This document shows positions 17,694 to 27,018 of a stretch of DNA of 64,000 bases, one piece after another; position 1 is the stretch's first letter, and the number at the start of each line of letters is the position of its first letter. The stretch covers positions 620,001 through 684,000 of the forward strand of contig NZ_LN997848.1 in assembly GCF_001511835.1 (NCBI RefSeq). Reading direction: 5' to 3'. The DNA is from Magnetospirillum sp. XM-1 (GTDB taxonomy: Bacteria; Pseudomonadota; Alphaproteobacteria; Rhodospirillales; Magnetospirillaceae). The notes below the pieces were generated by a model. That model was not told the DNA's origin, made no database searches, and saw nothing but the letters and a program-made list of their open reading frames with translations. The translations under genes and the position numbers were made by a program.

Positions 17694-18992
17694 ATGCTCG
17701 AACGCCTGTTCCGCCTGTCCGAGCACCGGACCGATCCCCGGACCGAGATGGTGGCCGGGGCCACCACCTTCCTGACCATGGCCTACATCATCTTCGTCAA
17801 TCCGGCCATGCTGGCGGAAACCGGCATGGACAAGGGCGCGGTGTTCGTCGCCACCTGCCTGGCCGCCGCGCTGGGCAGCGCCGCCATGGGTCTGCTGGCC
17901 AATTATCCCATCGCGCTGGCGCCCGGCATGGGGCTCAACGCCTATTTCACCTACGGGGTGGTGATCGGCATGGGGGTGCCCTGGCCGGTGGCGCTGGGCG
18001 CGGTGTTCGTATCCGGCGTGCTGTTCCTGGTCCTGGCGGTGACGAAGGTGCGCGAAGCCATCATCAACGCCGTGCCGCAATCCCTGAAGCTGGCCATCTC
18101 GGCCGGCATCGGCCTGTTCCTCGGCCTGATCAGTTTCGAGAACGCCGGGCTGATCGAGGGCCACAAGGCCACCCTGATCACGCTCGGCCATCTCAACCGG
18201 CCCGAGCCGCTGCTGGCGGCGGCCGGCTTCGCGGTGATGGTCGGGCTGGAGGCCCGCCGGGTGCCCGGCGCCATCATGATCGGCATCTTAGGCACGGCGG
18301 CGGCGGGCATGGCGCTCGGCGTCACGCCCTTCGGCGGCATCGCCGCCTGGCCCCCCTCCATCGCGCCGACCTTCCTGAAGATGGATGTGGCGGGCGCACT
18401 GAACCTGGGGCTGGTGACCATCGTCTTCGCCCTGCTGTTCGTCGACCTGTTCGACAATGCCGGCACCCTGATCGGTCTGGCCCACCGGGCCGGCATGCTG
18501 GACGCCAACGGCCGGCTGCCCCGCCTGGGCCGCGCGCTCGTCGCCGATTCGCTGGCCGCCATGGCGGGCGGCGCGCTGGGGACGTCCACCACCACCAGCT
18601 ATATCGAAAGCGCGTCGGGCATCAATGCCGGGGGACGCACCGGGCTGGCGGCGGTGGTGACGGGGCTCCTGTTCGTCGCCGCCCTGTTCCTGGCCCCCCT
18701 GGCGGCGGCCATTCCCGCCTACGCCACCGCACCCGCCTTGCTGTTCGTCGCCTGCCTGATGGCCCGCGCCCTGGCCGACATCGCCTGGGACGACATCACC
18801 GAGGCGGTGCCCGCCTTGGTCACCGCCATCGCCATGCCCTTCACCTTCTCCATCGCCCACGGCATCGCGTTCGGCTTCATCACCTATGCGGCGGTCAAGC
18901 TGCTGGGCGGCAGGGCGCGCGACGTCGGCCCGGCGGTCTGGGCGCTGGCCGGGGCCTTCGTGCTGAAATTCATGTTGCTGGGGAGCGTTTAG
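17694..18992 (+). CDS. NCS2/AzgA-type purine permease
   Basis: 432-aa transporter with 12-14 hydrophobic helices. Family marks: TFLTMAYIIFVNPAML in the first helix, ALAPGMGLNAYFTY, FVDLFDNAGTLIGLA, and GTSTTTSYIESASGINAGGRTG, all typical of AzgA adenine/guanine/hypoxanthine permeases. It imports purine bases by proton symport (family knowledge). The start has GGAGAGTTGAGGG upstream. A repeat-rich spacer follows. Confidence 0.92.
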   Translation: MLERLFRLSEHRTDPRTEMVAGATTFLTMAYIIFVNPAMLAETGMDKGAVFVATCLAAALGSAAMGLLANYPIALAPGMGLNAYFTYGVVIGMGVPWPVALGAVFVSGVLFLVLAVTKVREAIINAVPQSLKLAISAGIGLFLGLISFENAGLIEGHKATLITLGHLNRPEPLLAAAGFAVMVGLEARRVPGAIMIGILGTAAAGMALGVTPFGGIAAWPPSIAPTFLKMDVAGALNLGLVTIVFALLFVDLFDNAGTLIGLAHRAGMLDANGRLPRLGRALVADSLAAMAGGALGTSTTTSYIESASGINAGGRTGLAAVVTGLLFVAALFLAPLAAAIPAYATAPALLFVACLMARALADIAWDDITEAVPALVTAIAMPFTFSIAHGIAFGFITYAAVKLLGGRARDVGPAVWALAGAFVLKFMLLGSV

Positions 18993-19009
18993 GGGAAAGA
19001 CCCCGATTA

Positions 19010-19135
19010 TTCATAGGACACGGATGGACGCGGAAACGGCGCTGACGCGCCGTCACGGATGAATGGGATTATTTCAAATCCGTGTTCATCCGCGATGCCG
19101 CTCCGCGGCCTTCCGTGTTCATCCGTGTGAAATGA
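19010..19135. repeat. Intergenic repeat cluster with ATCCGTG-type units
   Basis: Four related units in both orientations: ACACGGATGGACGCGGA, CACGGATGAATGGG, ATCCGTGTTCATCCGCG, TCCGTGTTCATCCGTGTG. They can fold into long imperfect hairpins after the permease stop. Such units resemble widespread intergenic palindromes; this copy may serve as the 3' end of the permease mRNA. Confidence 0.65.
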
Positions 19136-19156
19136 CCGGACGTAAGCCGTCCCGGA

Positions 19157-20077
19157 TCACCCGGCCTTGATCAGCGTTCCCACGCCGTGGGGGGTGAACA
19201 GTTCCAGCAGGATGGCGTGGGGCACGCGGCCGTCCAGGATGACGGCGCCGTCCACACCCTGGCGCACGGCGTCCAGGCAGGTCTCCACCTTGGGGATCAT
19301 GCCGCCCGAGATGGTGCCGTCGGCGATATAGGCCTTCACCTGGGCCTCGGTCATCTCGGGGATCAGGTTGCCGGCCTTGTCCAGCACCCCGGCCACGTCG
19401 GTCAGCATCAACAGGCGCTTGGCGTTGGTGGCGCCGGCGATGGCCCCGGCCGCCGTGTCGGCGTTGATGTTGTAGGTCTCGCCCGCCCCGCCCATGCCGA
19501 CGGGGGCGATCACCGGAATGGTGTCGGACTTCTTGAACTGGTCGAGGATGTGGGGGTTGATCTCGGCCGGCTCGCCGACGAAGCCCAGGTCCAGCACCTT
19601 TTCGATGTTGGAATCCGGGTCCTTCTTGGTGCGGCGCAGCTTGCGGGCGCGGATCAGGTGGCCGTCCTTGCCCGACAGACCCACGGCGAAGCCGCCGGCC
19701 TCGTTGATGGCCGAGACGATCTGCTTGTTGATCTTGCCGGCCAGGATCATCTCCACCACCTCGACGGTGGCCTCGTCGGTGAAGCGCAGGCCGTCGACGC
19801 GCGGCGTCTGGATGTCGAGCCGCTTCAGCATGGCGTCGATCTGCGGCCCGCCGCCATGGACCACCACCGGGTTGATGCCCACCTGCTTCAGCAGCACCAC
19901 GTCGCGGGCGAAGAGGCGCGCCAGATCGTCGGATTCCATGGCGTGGCCGCCGAACTTGATGACCAGCGTCTCGTCGTTGAACTGGCGCATGAAGGGCAGC
20001 GCCTCGGACAGGGTCTTGGCGCGGTCCAGCCAGGACTTGCGGTCGTGCAGGATGTCGGCGGTGGAATCGGTGCTCAT
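19157..20077 (-). CDS. argB: Acetylglutamate kinase
   Basis: 306 aa. It phosphorylates N-acetyl-L-glutamate with ATP, the second step of arginine synthesis. Motifs: [10 protein letters not shown] (phosphate loop), [13 protein letters not shown] (substrate), [16 protein letters not shown] and [17 protein letters not shown] (nucleotide binding). The N-terminal helix (about 20 residues before the kinase fold) is present, as in the hexameric, arginine-inhibited type; inhibition is inferred. It lies 13 bp downstream of engB. Confidence 0.97.
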   Translation of the reverse strand: MSTDSTADILHDRKSWLDRAKTLSEALPFMRQFNDETLVIKFGGHAMESDDLARLFARDVVLLKQVGINPVVVHGGGPQIDAMLKRLDIQTPRVDGLRFTDEATVEVVEMILAGKINKQIVSAINEAGGFAVGLSGKDGHLIRARKLRRTKKDPDSNIEKVLDLGFVGEPAEINPHILDQFKKSDTIPVIAPVGMGGAGETYNINADTAAGAIAGATNAKRLLMLTDVAGVLDKAGNLIPEMTEAQVKAYIADGTISGGMIPKVETCLDAVRQGVDGAVILDGRVPHAILLELFTPHGVGTLIKAG

Positions 20078-20090
20078 GGCGACACGCTCC

Positions 20091-20654
20091 TCAGGCGAGA
20101 GAGGCCAGCTCGGCGCGCAATTCGGGGATGCCGGTCCCCTTTTCCGAACTGGTGACGATCAGGGTGGGATGGGCGGCGACGCGGGACTTGATCTCTTCCA
20201 GGGTGCGGGCCTGGACGGAGTCCAGCTCGGCGGCCTTCAGCTTGTCGGCCTTGGTCAGCACCACCTGGTAGACCACGGCGGCCTTATCCAGCATCTTCAT
20301 CATGTCGCGGTCGCTGTCCTTCAGGCCATGGCGGGAATCCACCAGCACCATGGTCCGGCGCAGCACCGAGCGGCCCTTGAGGAAGCCGTTGACCAGCCGG
20401 GTCCATTTCTCCACCACCCCCTTGGGGGCCTGGGCGAAGCCGTAGCCCGGCATGTCCACCAGCACCAGCCGTCCGCCCAGATTGAAGAAGTTCAGCTCCT
20501 GGGTGCGGCCCGGCGTGTTGGAGGTGCGCGCCAGGGTGTTGCGGCCGGTCAGCGCGTTGATCAGCGAGGACTTGCCCACGTTGGAGCGCCCGGCGAAGGC
20601 CACCTCGGTCAGGGTGGCTTCGGGCAGGTGGTCCAGGCCGGACGCGCCCTGCAT
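20091..20654 (-). CDS. engB: Ribosome-biogenesis GTPase EngB/YihA (start uncertain)
   Basis: GTPase needed for 50S assembly. G motifs: GRSNVGKSS (G1), TPGRTQ (G2 region), DMPGYGFA (G3), TKADK (G4). From ATG 20654 it has 187 aa. In frame upstream, the codons give GRLLFARECTF directly before this Met, a stretch conserved in alphaproteobacterial EngB, so the true N-terminus is probably longer. There is no ATG/GTG/TTG upstream; the only near-start is CTG at 20741-20739, which has GAGGAG 7 nt before it. The SD sits at the end of yidC. Confidence 0.93.
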   Translation of the reverse strand: MQGASGLDHLPEATLTEVAFAGRSNVGKSSLINALTGRNTLARTSNTPGRTQELNFFNLGGRLVLVDMPGYGFAQAPKGVVEKWTRLVNGFLKGRSVLRRTMVLVDSRHGLKDSDRDMMKMLDKAAVVYQVVLTKADKLKAAELDSVQARTLEEIKSRVAAHPTLIVTSSEKGTGIPELRAELASLA

Positions 20655-20745
20655 GAAGGTGCATTCGCGCGCGAACAGAAGACGGCCGGCTTCAAGGAAG
20701 CCGGCCTTCTCCGCATCGTCGCTGGTGAGAGAGTCGCTCAGGGCT

Positions 20746-22479
20746 CTACTCCTCGGCCTTCTTCATGATCACCCATTGCTGCAGGATCGACAGCGCGTTG
20801 CTCCACGCCCAGTAGATCACCAGGCCCGAGGCGAAATTGGCCAGCAGGAAGGTGAAGACGATCGGCAGGAAGCTCATCATCTTGGCCTGCACCGGGTCGG
20901 TGGGCTGGGGATTGAGCTTCTGCTGCAGCCACATGGTGACGCCCATGATCAGCGGCCAGACGCCCAGATGCATGAAGGTGGGCGGCGTCCAGGGGATCAT
21001 GCCAAACAGGGTGAAGATGTTGGTGGGATCCTGGGCCGACAGGTCGCTGATCCAGCCGTAGAACGGCGCGTGCCGCATCTCGATGGTGACGAACAGCACC
21101 TTGTACAGCGCGAAGAACACCGGGATCTGCACCATGATGGGCAGGCAGCCCGAGACCGGATTGACCTTCTCGGCCTTGTACAGCGCCATCATCTCCTGCT
21201 GCAGGCGCATCTTGTCGTCGGCGTAGCGGGCCTGCAGCTCGGCGACGCGGGGCTGCAGCTTCTTCATCTTGCCCATGGCCACGTAGGACTTGTTGGCCAG
21301 CGGGAACATGGCGAGCTTGAGCACCACGGTCAGCGCCAGGATGGCGAGGCCCATGTTGCCCAGCGCGGTGTGCAGCATCTGCAGCAGATAGAAGAACGGC
21401 TTGGTCAGGAAGTAGAACCAGCCGAAATCGATGGCGAGGTCGAAGCGGTCGATGCCCAGCTTCTCGGCATAGCCGTCCAGCAGGCTGACCTGCTTGGCCC
21501 CGGTGAACAGGTGGAAGCCGGCTTCCTCGGACTTGCCGGGCTCGACCATGCGGGCCGAGGCCAGGTAATCCACCTGATAGCGGTCGGCATTCCCTAAGCG
21601 CTGATGGACGAAGCGGCCGGTGATCTCGGTCTTGGCCGGCGGCACCAGGGCGGTCAGCCAGTACTTGTCGGTGATGCCGGCCCAGCCGCCGGTGGTCTTG
21701 TGCCGGGCCGATCCCTCCTTGCGCAGGTCGTCGTACTTCATCTCCTTCAAGGTGCCGTCGAACACGCCGAGCGGACCTTCATGAAGGATGTACATGCCCG
21801 CCACATGGGGGGTGCCGGTGCGGGCCAGCAGGGCATAGGGATGGAGCGCCGCGGCCTTGGTGCCGTAATTCTCCACCCGCTGGCTGACGCCGAACATGTA
21901 GTTCTCGTCCACGGTGTAGGTGCGCACGAAACGCAGGCCTTCGCCGTTGTCCCAGGTCAGAACCAGCGGCGAAGCGGGAGTCAGCGGGCCGTCGCCCTGG
22001 GCCTGCCACACCGAATCGGGGCCGGGAACCTTGGTGCCGGCCTCGGCGGCGACCCAGCCGAACTCGGCCCAATAGGGCTCGGGCGATTCGGCCGGCGACA
22101 GCAGGTTGATCTCGCGCGCGTCGGCGGCGGGCGTCTCGCGGTACTTCACCAGGGTGATGTCGTCGATGCGCGCGCCCGTCAGGGCGATGGAGCCGTGCAT
22201 GGAAGGGGTCTGGATGGCGATGCGGCGGCTCTTGGCCAGGGCGTCGCCCCGCGACGCGCCGGTCTGGACGGCGGCGGCGGGGGTGCCGGGCACCTGGGCC
22301 GGGCTGGCCGCATTGGCCGGGGTGGGCGCATTGGCAGGCGAGGACGCGGTCTTGTTGGCGTCCGCCGATTGGCTCTGGGCCACCGGCTCGGGCTGCTTGC
22401 TCGGGAAGAAGTACTGCCAGCCGATCAGGATGGCGACCGAAATGGCGATGGCGACGAAGAGATTGCGCTGGTCGTTCAT
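20746..22479 (-). CDS. yidC: Membrane protein insertase
   Basis: 577 aa. Inserts and folds inner-membrane proteins, alone or with SecYEG. An N-terminal membrane helix (LFVAIAISVAILIGWQYFF) is followed by an Ala/Pro-rich linker (~40-90), a large periplasmic beta domain (~95-340) and the conserved five-helix core starting at GWFYFLTKPFFYLLQML. Conserved core elements: MQIPVFFALYKVLF and PTDPVQAKMMSFLPIVFTF. This is the full-length Gram-negative form. It lies 6 bp downstream of yidD, in the order rpmH-rnpA-yidD-yidC-engB. Confidence 0.97.
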   Translation of the reverse strand: MNDQRNLFVAIAISVAILIGWQYFFPSKQPEPVAQSQSADANKTASSPANAPTPANAASPAQVPGTPAAAVQTGASRGDALAKSRRIAIQTPSMHGSIALTGARIDDITLVKYRETPAADAREINLLSPAESPEPYWAEFGWVAAEAGTKVPGPDSVWQAQGDGPLTPASPLVLTWDNGEGLRFVRTYTVDENYMFGVSQRVENYGTKAAALHPYALLARTGTPHVAGMYILHEGPLGVFDGTLKEMKYDDLRKEGSARHKTTGGWAGITDKYWLTALVPPAKTEITGRFVHQRLGNADRYQVDYLASARMVEPGKSEEAGFHLFTGAKQVSLLDGYAEKLGIDRFDLAIDFGWFYFLTKPFFYLLQMLHTALGNMGLAILALTVVLKLAMFPLANKSYVAMGKMKKLQPRVAELQARYADDKMRLQQEMMALYKAEKVNPVSGCLPIMVQIPVFFALYKVLFVTIEMRHAPFYGWISDLSAQDPTNIFTLFGMIPWTPPTFMHLGVWPLIMGVTMWLQQKLNPQPTDPVQAKMMSFLPIVFTFLLANFASGLVIYWAWSNALSILQQWVIMKKAEE

Positions 22480-22485
22480 GTCATC

Positions 22486-22755
22486 CTATTCCGGCAGTCG
22501 CGACGGACGAAGGTGTCCGCATTGATCGGTTTTGGCAGGGGGAACGGGGTCGTAGCCCCCGTCGTTCCAAGGGTGGCAGCGGCATATCCGCTTGACGCCG
22601 AGCCACGAGCCGCCGATGGGCCCGTGCGCCTCGATGGCTTGCATGGCGTAGGCGGAGCACGACGGCGTGAACCGGCAGCTGGCCGGCAGCACCGGGCTCA
22701 GCAGCAGCTGGTACAGGCGGATCAGGCCGCGCATTCCCAGACCGATGGGGTTCAT
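22486..22755 (-). CDS. yidD: Membrane protein insertion efficiency factor
   Basis: 89-aa small protein with [11 protein letters not shown], the cysteine motif [17 protein letters not shown] and [17 protein letters not shown], all diagnostic for YidD. It helps YidC-dependent insertion at the membrane. The ribosome site AGGAGAGGC is strong. It is separated from rnpA by 138 bp that include half of a 46-nt hairpin. Confidence 0.95.
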   Translation of the reverse strand: MNPIGLGMRGLIRLYQLLLSPVLPASCRFTPSCSAYAMQAIEAHGPIGGSWLGVKRICRCHPWNDGGYDPVPPAKTDQCGHLRPSRLPE

Positions 22756-22867
22756 GCCTCTCCTGGTCGTTACCGGCGTATCGGTGAACCGATCCGCCGT
22801 ATTGCCCTCAAACGCCGGGCGCTTCGCTAGGCTTTCGCGGCATAAGCCGCGACGGGCCTTGCCCTTG

Positions 22868-22913
22868 CCGCCTCACCACAGAACTGAAGCCGGTCAGTTC
22901 TGTGGTGAGGCGG
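22868..22913 (-). repeat. Perfect 20-bp inverted repeat at the 3' end of rnpA
   Basis: On the minus strand CCGCCTCACCACAGAACTGA, then a 6-nt loop, then the exact complement. The first arm is the last codons and stop of rnpA (stop 22896-22894). No U-tract follows. It could be a transcription attenuator, an RNase processing site or an mRNA stabiliser between rnpA and yidD. Confidence 0.85.
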
Positions 22914-23295
22914 TATCGGATGCCTCGGCAGCATGCGTCTTTTGCAGCGCGCCGACACGTTTTAACGCCGCCAGCAAATCCTGCAAGAGAAGAGAATATG
23001 GCCGCTCCAGCGTCTCCTTGCGGCCGATCACCACGTAATCGACGCCCGCGCTGGCATGGGCCGGAAAAACCTCGGACACCGCCGCCTTGAGCCGACGTCT
23101 GGCCCGGTTGCGGCACACCGAATTGCCCACCTTCTTGGAAACGGTGAAGCCGACCCTGAGCGAGTCGGCTTGCATTTCCGTTCCGGGAGCGGGCGCGGCC
23201 TGAAGAATCAGGCCCGGCGCCGCCCACTTTCGCCTCAGGGCCGCGACACGCAGGAAATCGGCCCGTTTCTTAAGCCGATTCAGCCGCGCGGCCAT
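22894..23295 (-). CDS. rnpA: Ribonuclease P protein component
   Basis: 133 aa, highly basic. It assists RNase P RNA in 5' maturation of tRNAs. The start region LNRLKKRADFLRV and the signature VGNSVCRNRARRRLKAAV (the RNR motif) are clear. Its C-terminal ~20 residues are extra relative to short homologues, and the final codons form one arm of a perfect hairpin. It lies just after rpmH, as is nearly universal. Confidence 0.96.
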   Translation of the reverse strand: MAARLNRLKKRADFLRVAALRRKWAAPGLILQAAPAPGTEMQADSLRVGFTVSKKVGNSVCRNRARRRLKAAVSEVFPAHASAGVDYVVIGRKETLERPYSLLLQDLLAALKRVGALQKTHAAEASDTASPQN

Positions 23296-23301
23296 GGGGA
23301 C

Positions 23302-23436
23302 TTAAGCGGACAGCTTCTTGCGGCCCTGGCGGCGGCGGTTGGCGATGACCTTGCGGCCGCCGACGGTGGCCATACGAGCGCGGAAGCCGTGGCGGCGGGC
23401 GCGGACGAGCTTGCTCGGCTGATAGGTACGCTTCAC
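23302..23436 (-). CDS. rpmH: 50S ribosomal protein L34
   Basis: 44 aa: [18 protein letters not shown]..., [18 protein letters not shown] is the textbook L34 sequence. The start is GTG at 23436 with GGAG 8 nt upstream; a longer frame to 23508 is not protein-like. First gene of the rpmH-rnpA-yidD-yidC cluster. Confidence 0.97.
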
Positions 23437-23580
23437 GGGAGGTACTCCAAACTGGAACGGACTTGAAAATGAGCGGACGTGTATAAGCCGGGCGATCCCA
23501 AGAGTCAATGCGTGGAGTGCATGGGTTTTAGAACCCCGGCCAAAGGGCTACACTGGGGCGATTTTCCAAGAGGAGCCGCC

Positions 23581-24351
23581 ATGGCCTGGGACCCCGCCAT
23601 CTATTCCGCCTTCGCCCAGCCGCGCCTGCATCCGGCGCTGGATCTCATGGCCCGCATCGACCTGGCCGACGCGACGCGCGTGGTGGACCTGGGCTGCGGC
23701 ACCGGCAACGTGACGCGCATCCTGAAGGAGCGCTGGGCGCAAGCCGACGTCATCGGCATCGATTCCTCGCCCGAGATGCTGATGACGGCGCGCGACCACG
23801 GGGGCGGGGTGCGCTATCTCCAGGCCGACGCCGGGACCTGGGCGGAAAGCGGCGGCGAGGTGGACATCCTGTTCTCCAACGCCGCCCTGCACTGGCTGGG
23901 CGACCACCAGAGCCTGTTCCCCAAGCTGCTGGAGCGCGTCGCGCCGGGCGGCGTGCTGGCGGTGCAGATGCCCCACAACCACTATGCCGCCTCCCACACC
24001 GTCATGGCCGAAGCCGCCGCCGCCGGGCCGTGGTCCGAGGTCTTGAGCCCCCTGGCGGCGCGCTTCCCCGTCGGCGAGCCCTCCTTTTATTACGACCTGC
24101 TGGCGGGGCACTCCTCCCATGTCGACATCTGGGAGACCGAGTACCTGCACGTGCTGGAAGGCGACAACCCGGTGGTCACCTGGACCAAGGGCACGGCGCT
24201 GCGCCCGCTGCTGGACGCGGTGGACGGCGCCTGGGCCACCGGCTTCCTGGCCGAATATTCCAAGCGCATCCAGGCCGCCTACCCGCCGCGCCCCGACGGC
24301 AAGACCCTGTTCCCCTTCCGCCGCCTGTTCATGGTGGCGCGGAAGTCCTGA
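23581..24351 (+). CDS. tam: Trans-aconitate 2-methyltransferase
   Basis: 256-aa SAM-dependent methyltransferase that methylates trans-aconitate, a spontaneous product of the TCA cycle that inhibits aconitase. It begins MAWDPAIYSAF, a family hallmark; SAM site VVDLGCGTGNVTRIL; then NAALHWLGDHQ and VQMPHNHYAASH, typical of Tam. The start has AGAGGAGCCGCC. Monocistronic and divergent from rpmH. Confidence 0.92.
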   Translation: MAWDPAIYSAFAQPRLHPALDLMARIDLADATRVVDLGCGTGNVTRILKERWAQADVIGIDSSPEMLMTARDHGGGVRYLQADAGTWAESGGEVDILFSNAALHWLGDHQSLFPKLLERVAPGGVLAVQMPHNHYAASHTVMAEAAAAGPWSEVLSPLAARFPVGEPSFYYDLLAGHSSHVDIWETEYLHVLEGDNPVVTWTKGTALRPLLDAVDGAWATGFLAEYSKRIQAAYPPRPDGKTLFPFRRLFMVARKS

Positions 24352-24385
24352 CCGCAACCCTTTTATTTCCAAATCAAGGAGAGGT

Positions 24386-24404
24386 CTGGAGGCATCGCCT
24401 CCAG
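24386..24404. terminator. Small hairpin between tam and the HD gene
   Basis: Perfect 8-bp stem CTGGAGGC-atc-GCCTCCAG between two convergent genes; no T-run. Possible weak terminator. Confidence 0.4.
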
Positions 24405-24430
24405 CCGGGGCCGGGGCGGGAGCACCGAAA

Positions 24431-25030
24431 TCACGGCGCCAGATAGCCGCGCCGCACCGCCTCGTCCACCAGGGCGCGGGCATAGGCGCCCAGGCGCTCG
24501 GACCCGGCCGCGATACGGGGCGTCAGCTTGTCCACCTTGGCCCGGGTGACGCCGTGGGGCTTCCAGGTGGCGCCCTCGGTCTCGAAATTGTGAAGCAGCG
24601 GCTGCAGGCGGTCGAGCGCGTCGGCAAAGCGGGCATCGGCCGTTTCCCTGGCTTCGTATTCCTGCCACAGCGCGGTGTATTCCCCGGCCTGATCGGCGGG
24701 CAAAAGGCCGAACAGGCGCGCCGCCGCCTTCCTTTCCCGCTCTTCCTTGTCCTCGTGCCCGGCCTCGTCGTGGATGAAGGTGTCGCCGGCGTCGATCTCG
24801 ACGATGTCGTGGATCAGCAGCATGCGGGCCGCGCGGGCCACGTCCACCCCCGGATCGGCGTATTCGGCCAGCAAAAAGGCCATGGCGGCGATGTGCCAGG
24901 AATGCTCGGCGTCGTTCTCTTGCCTGGACGAATCGGTGAGCAGGGTCTGGCGCAGAACGGTCTTCAGCTTGTCGATCTCGACGATGAAGGCGATCTGGGC
25001 GGCCAGGCGGGGATCGGCGAAAGGAATCAT
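24431..25030 (-). CDS. HD-domain phosphohydrolase (YfbR-like)
   Basis: 199-aa HD hydrolase. Metal ligands: HSWHIAAMAFLLAEY and LLIHDIVEIDAGDTF, and a downstream Asp in ADALDRLQPLLHN. The layout fits the HD_3/YfbR group, many of which are 5'-deoxynucleotidases; specificity here is inferred. The start is 25030, where ATG overlaps the stop of the upstream MFS gene (ATGA), so the two are coupled. Confidence 0.88.
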   Translation of the reverse strand: MIPFADPRLAAQIAFIVEIDKLKTVLRQTLLTDSSRQENDAEHSWHIAAMAFLLAEYADPGVDVARAARMLLIHDIVEIDAGDTFIHDEAGHEDKEERERKAAARLFGLLPADQAGEYTALWQEYEARETADARFADALDRLQPLLHNFETEGATWKPHGVTRAKVDKLTPRIAAGSERLGAYARALVDEAVRRGYLAP

Positions 25031-26238
25031 GGGGAACTCCGGGGAAGCTCGAAATTGCGAAGGGCGGGAAAGCGCCAGGCCCACACCCCGGCTACGATCA
25101 GGCAGCCCAATCCGCCCGCCACCACCGCCGGAACGGTGCCCAGCAAAGCGGCGGCGACGCCCGATTCGAACTCGCCCAGCTCGTTCGAGGCGGTGATGAA
25201 CACCATGTTGACGGCGCTGACCCGGCCGCGCATGTCGTCGGGCGTGCTGATCTGCACCAATGTCTGGCGCAGCACCACGCTGACCATGTCTGCGGCGCCC
25301 AGCACCGCCAGGGCGGCCAGCGACAGGGGAAAGCTGGTGGACAGGCCGAACACCACGGTGCCCAGGCCGAACACCGCCACGGCGATGAACAGCTTGTGGC
25401 CGGCATGGCGCTCGGGCGGGCGATGGGCCAGCAGGAAGGCCGACAGCGCCGCGCCCACCGCCGGCGCGCTGCGCAACAGGCCGAGGCCCAGCGGCCCGGT
25501 CATCAGGATGTCACGGGCATAGATGGGCAGCAGGGCGGTGGCGCCGCCCAGCAGCACGGCGAACAGATCGAGCGAGATGGAGCCCAGGATCTCGGGCCGG
25601 CTTTTGACGAAGCGGATGCCGTCCAGGATGTGGGCCCGCTCGGTCCGCTCGCCCGGCGGCATGGGAGCCAGCAGGAAGGCGGCACTCGCCGCCCCGGCCA
25701 GCAGCAGGCCCGAGGTGGCGAACACCACCGCCGGCCCCAGGGCGTAAAGCAGGCCGCCCAGGGCCGGGCCGGCGATGACGCTGACCTGCCACACCGTGGA
25801 ATTCAGCGCCACGGCGCGGCTGAGCAAGTGGCGGGGCACCAGCCGGGCGGTCATGGATTGTCCCGCCGGCGCCCAGAAGGCCCGCACCGCGCCGAGCACC
25901 GCCATGACCGCGAAGATGCCGTGGAGGCTGGGCCGGCCCGAAGCGGTGAGAGCGAGCAGCCCGCCCATGGCCAGCATGGTCAGCAAGGTGGCGGCCAGCA
26001 GGATGCGGCGGCGGTCGGCATGGTCGGCCAGATGCCCCCCGGGCAGGGTCAGAGCCAAGGCGGGGACGAATTGGACCAGGCCGACCAGGCCCAGCTGCAG
26101 CGGATCTCCCGTCAGGTCGTAGACCAGCCAGCCCACCGCCACCGTGGCGATCTGCTGGGCCAGGGACGACAGCAACCGGGCCGCCAGGAACAGGCGAAAA
26201 CCGCCCAGCGCCAGGACATCGCGCGCCGTCGCCGTCAT
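25027..26238 (-). CDS. MFS transporter (DHA3/EntS-like)
   Basis: 403 aa, 12 predicted helices. Begins LGGFRLFLAARLLSSLAQQI and carries the MFS loop motif GGHLADHADRRRIL between helices 2 and 3. A C-terminal element, QTLVQISTPDDMRGRVSAVN, is typical of the DHA3 exporter group that includes EntS. Probably a proton-driven exporter; substrate unknown. It is translationally coupled to the HD gene. Confidence 0.88.
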   Translation of the reverse strand: MTATARDVLALGGFRLFLAARLLSSLAQQIATVAVGWLVYDLTGDPLQLGLVGLVQFVPALALTLPGGHLADHADRRRILLAATLLTMLAMGGLLALTASGRPSLHGIFAVMAVLGAVRAFWAPAGQSMTARLVPRHLLSRAVALNSTVWQVSVIAGPALGGLLYALGPAVVFATSGLLLAGAASAAFLLAPMPPGERTERAHILDGIRFVKSRPEILGSISLDLFAVLLGGATALLPIYARDILMTGPLGLGLLRSAPAVGAALSAFLLAHRPPERHAGHKLFIAVAVFGLGTVVFGLSTSFPLSLAALAVLGAADMVSVVLRQTLVQISTPDDMRGRVSAVNMVFITASNELGEFESGVAAALLGTVPAVVAGGLGCLIVAGVWAWRFPALRNFELPRSSP

Positions 26239-26409
26239 GGCGAGGCCGGGGGAGCGGGAAAAGCGGCGGCACGGATCATGGCGGAACCCTATCAGCGGAA
26301 CGAAAGGAGTCTACTTACCCTTGCCAACCGGGCGCAACCGGTGTAAACGACCCGCTTCCGCGTGGCACCCCTGGAGGCCGCGCTCATATACGTTTGTCAG
26401 GAGAGTTCA

Positions 26410-27018
26410 ATGTCCGAAGCAATCGCCATCGCCGCCGAGCTGCGCGACGGAAGCGGAAAGGGGGCCGCCCGTGCCACTCGTCGTGCTGGTCTCGTTCCCG
26501 GTGTGATCTACGGCGCCAAGCAGCCCGCCATCTGCATTCAGATGGACCCCCGCGTGGTCTGGGCCCAGATTTCCAAGACCGGCTTCTTCACCCAGCTGTT
26601 CAACGTCGATCTGGGCAAGAACGGCAAGCACCTGTGCCTGGCCCGCGACGTCCAGATGCATCCGGTGACCGATCAGCCGATCCACGTCGACTTCATGCGC
26701 GTCCCCACCGACCACGCCATCCACGTGAAGGTGCCGGTCCACTTCGCCAACGAGACCAAGTCTCCGGGCATCAAGAAGGGTGGCGTGCTCAACGTCGAGC
26801 TGCACGAAATCGAGATCACCTGCACCGCCGACAACATCCCCCACGAGATCGTGGTGGATCTGGCCGGCCTGGAGATCGGCGCCTCCGTGCACCTTTCGGA
26901 CCTGAAGCTGCCTGCGGGCGCCAAGCCCTACCATGTGGCCGCCGGCGCCACCGTGGCCTCCATCGCGGCCCCGACCGTGAGCCGCGCCGAGACCACCGAG
27001 ACCGAGGCTGCCGGCTAA
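26410..27018 (+). CDS. rplY: 50S ribosomal protein L25 (Ctc form)
   Basis: 202 aa. The N-terminal domain binds 5S rRNA (ELRDGSGKGAARATRRAGLVPGV read in parts; VIYGAKQP) and is followed by the TL5/Ctc C-terminal beta domain (VPVHFANETKSPGIKKGG, HEIEITC). The long Ctc form is usual in alphaproteobacteria. The start is ATG 26410 after CAGGAGAGTTCA. The stop codon directly abuts the pth start. Confidence 0.97.
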   Translation: MSEAIAIAAELRDGSGKGAARATRRAGLVPGVIYGAKQPAICIQMDPRVVWAQISKTGFFTQLFNVDLGKNGKHLCLARDVQMHPVTDQPIHVDFMRVPTDHAIHVKVPVHFANETKSPGIKKGGVLNVELHEIEITCTADNIPHEIVVDLAGLEIGASVHLSDLKLPAGAKPYHVAAGATVASIAAPTVSRAETTETEAAG

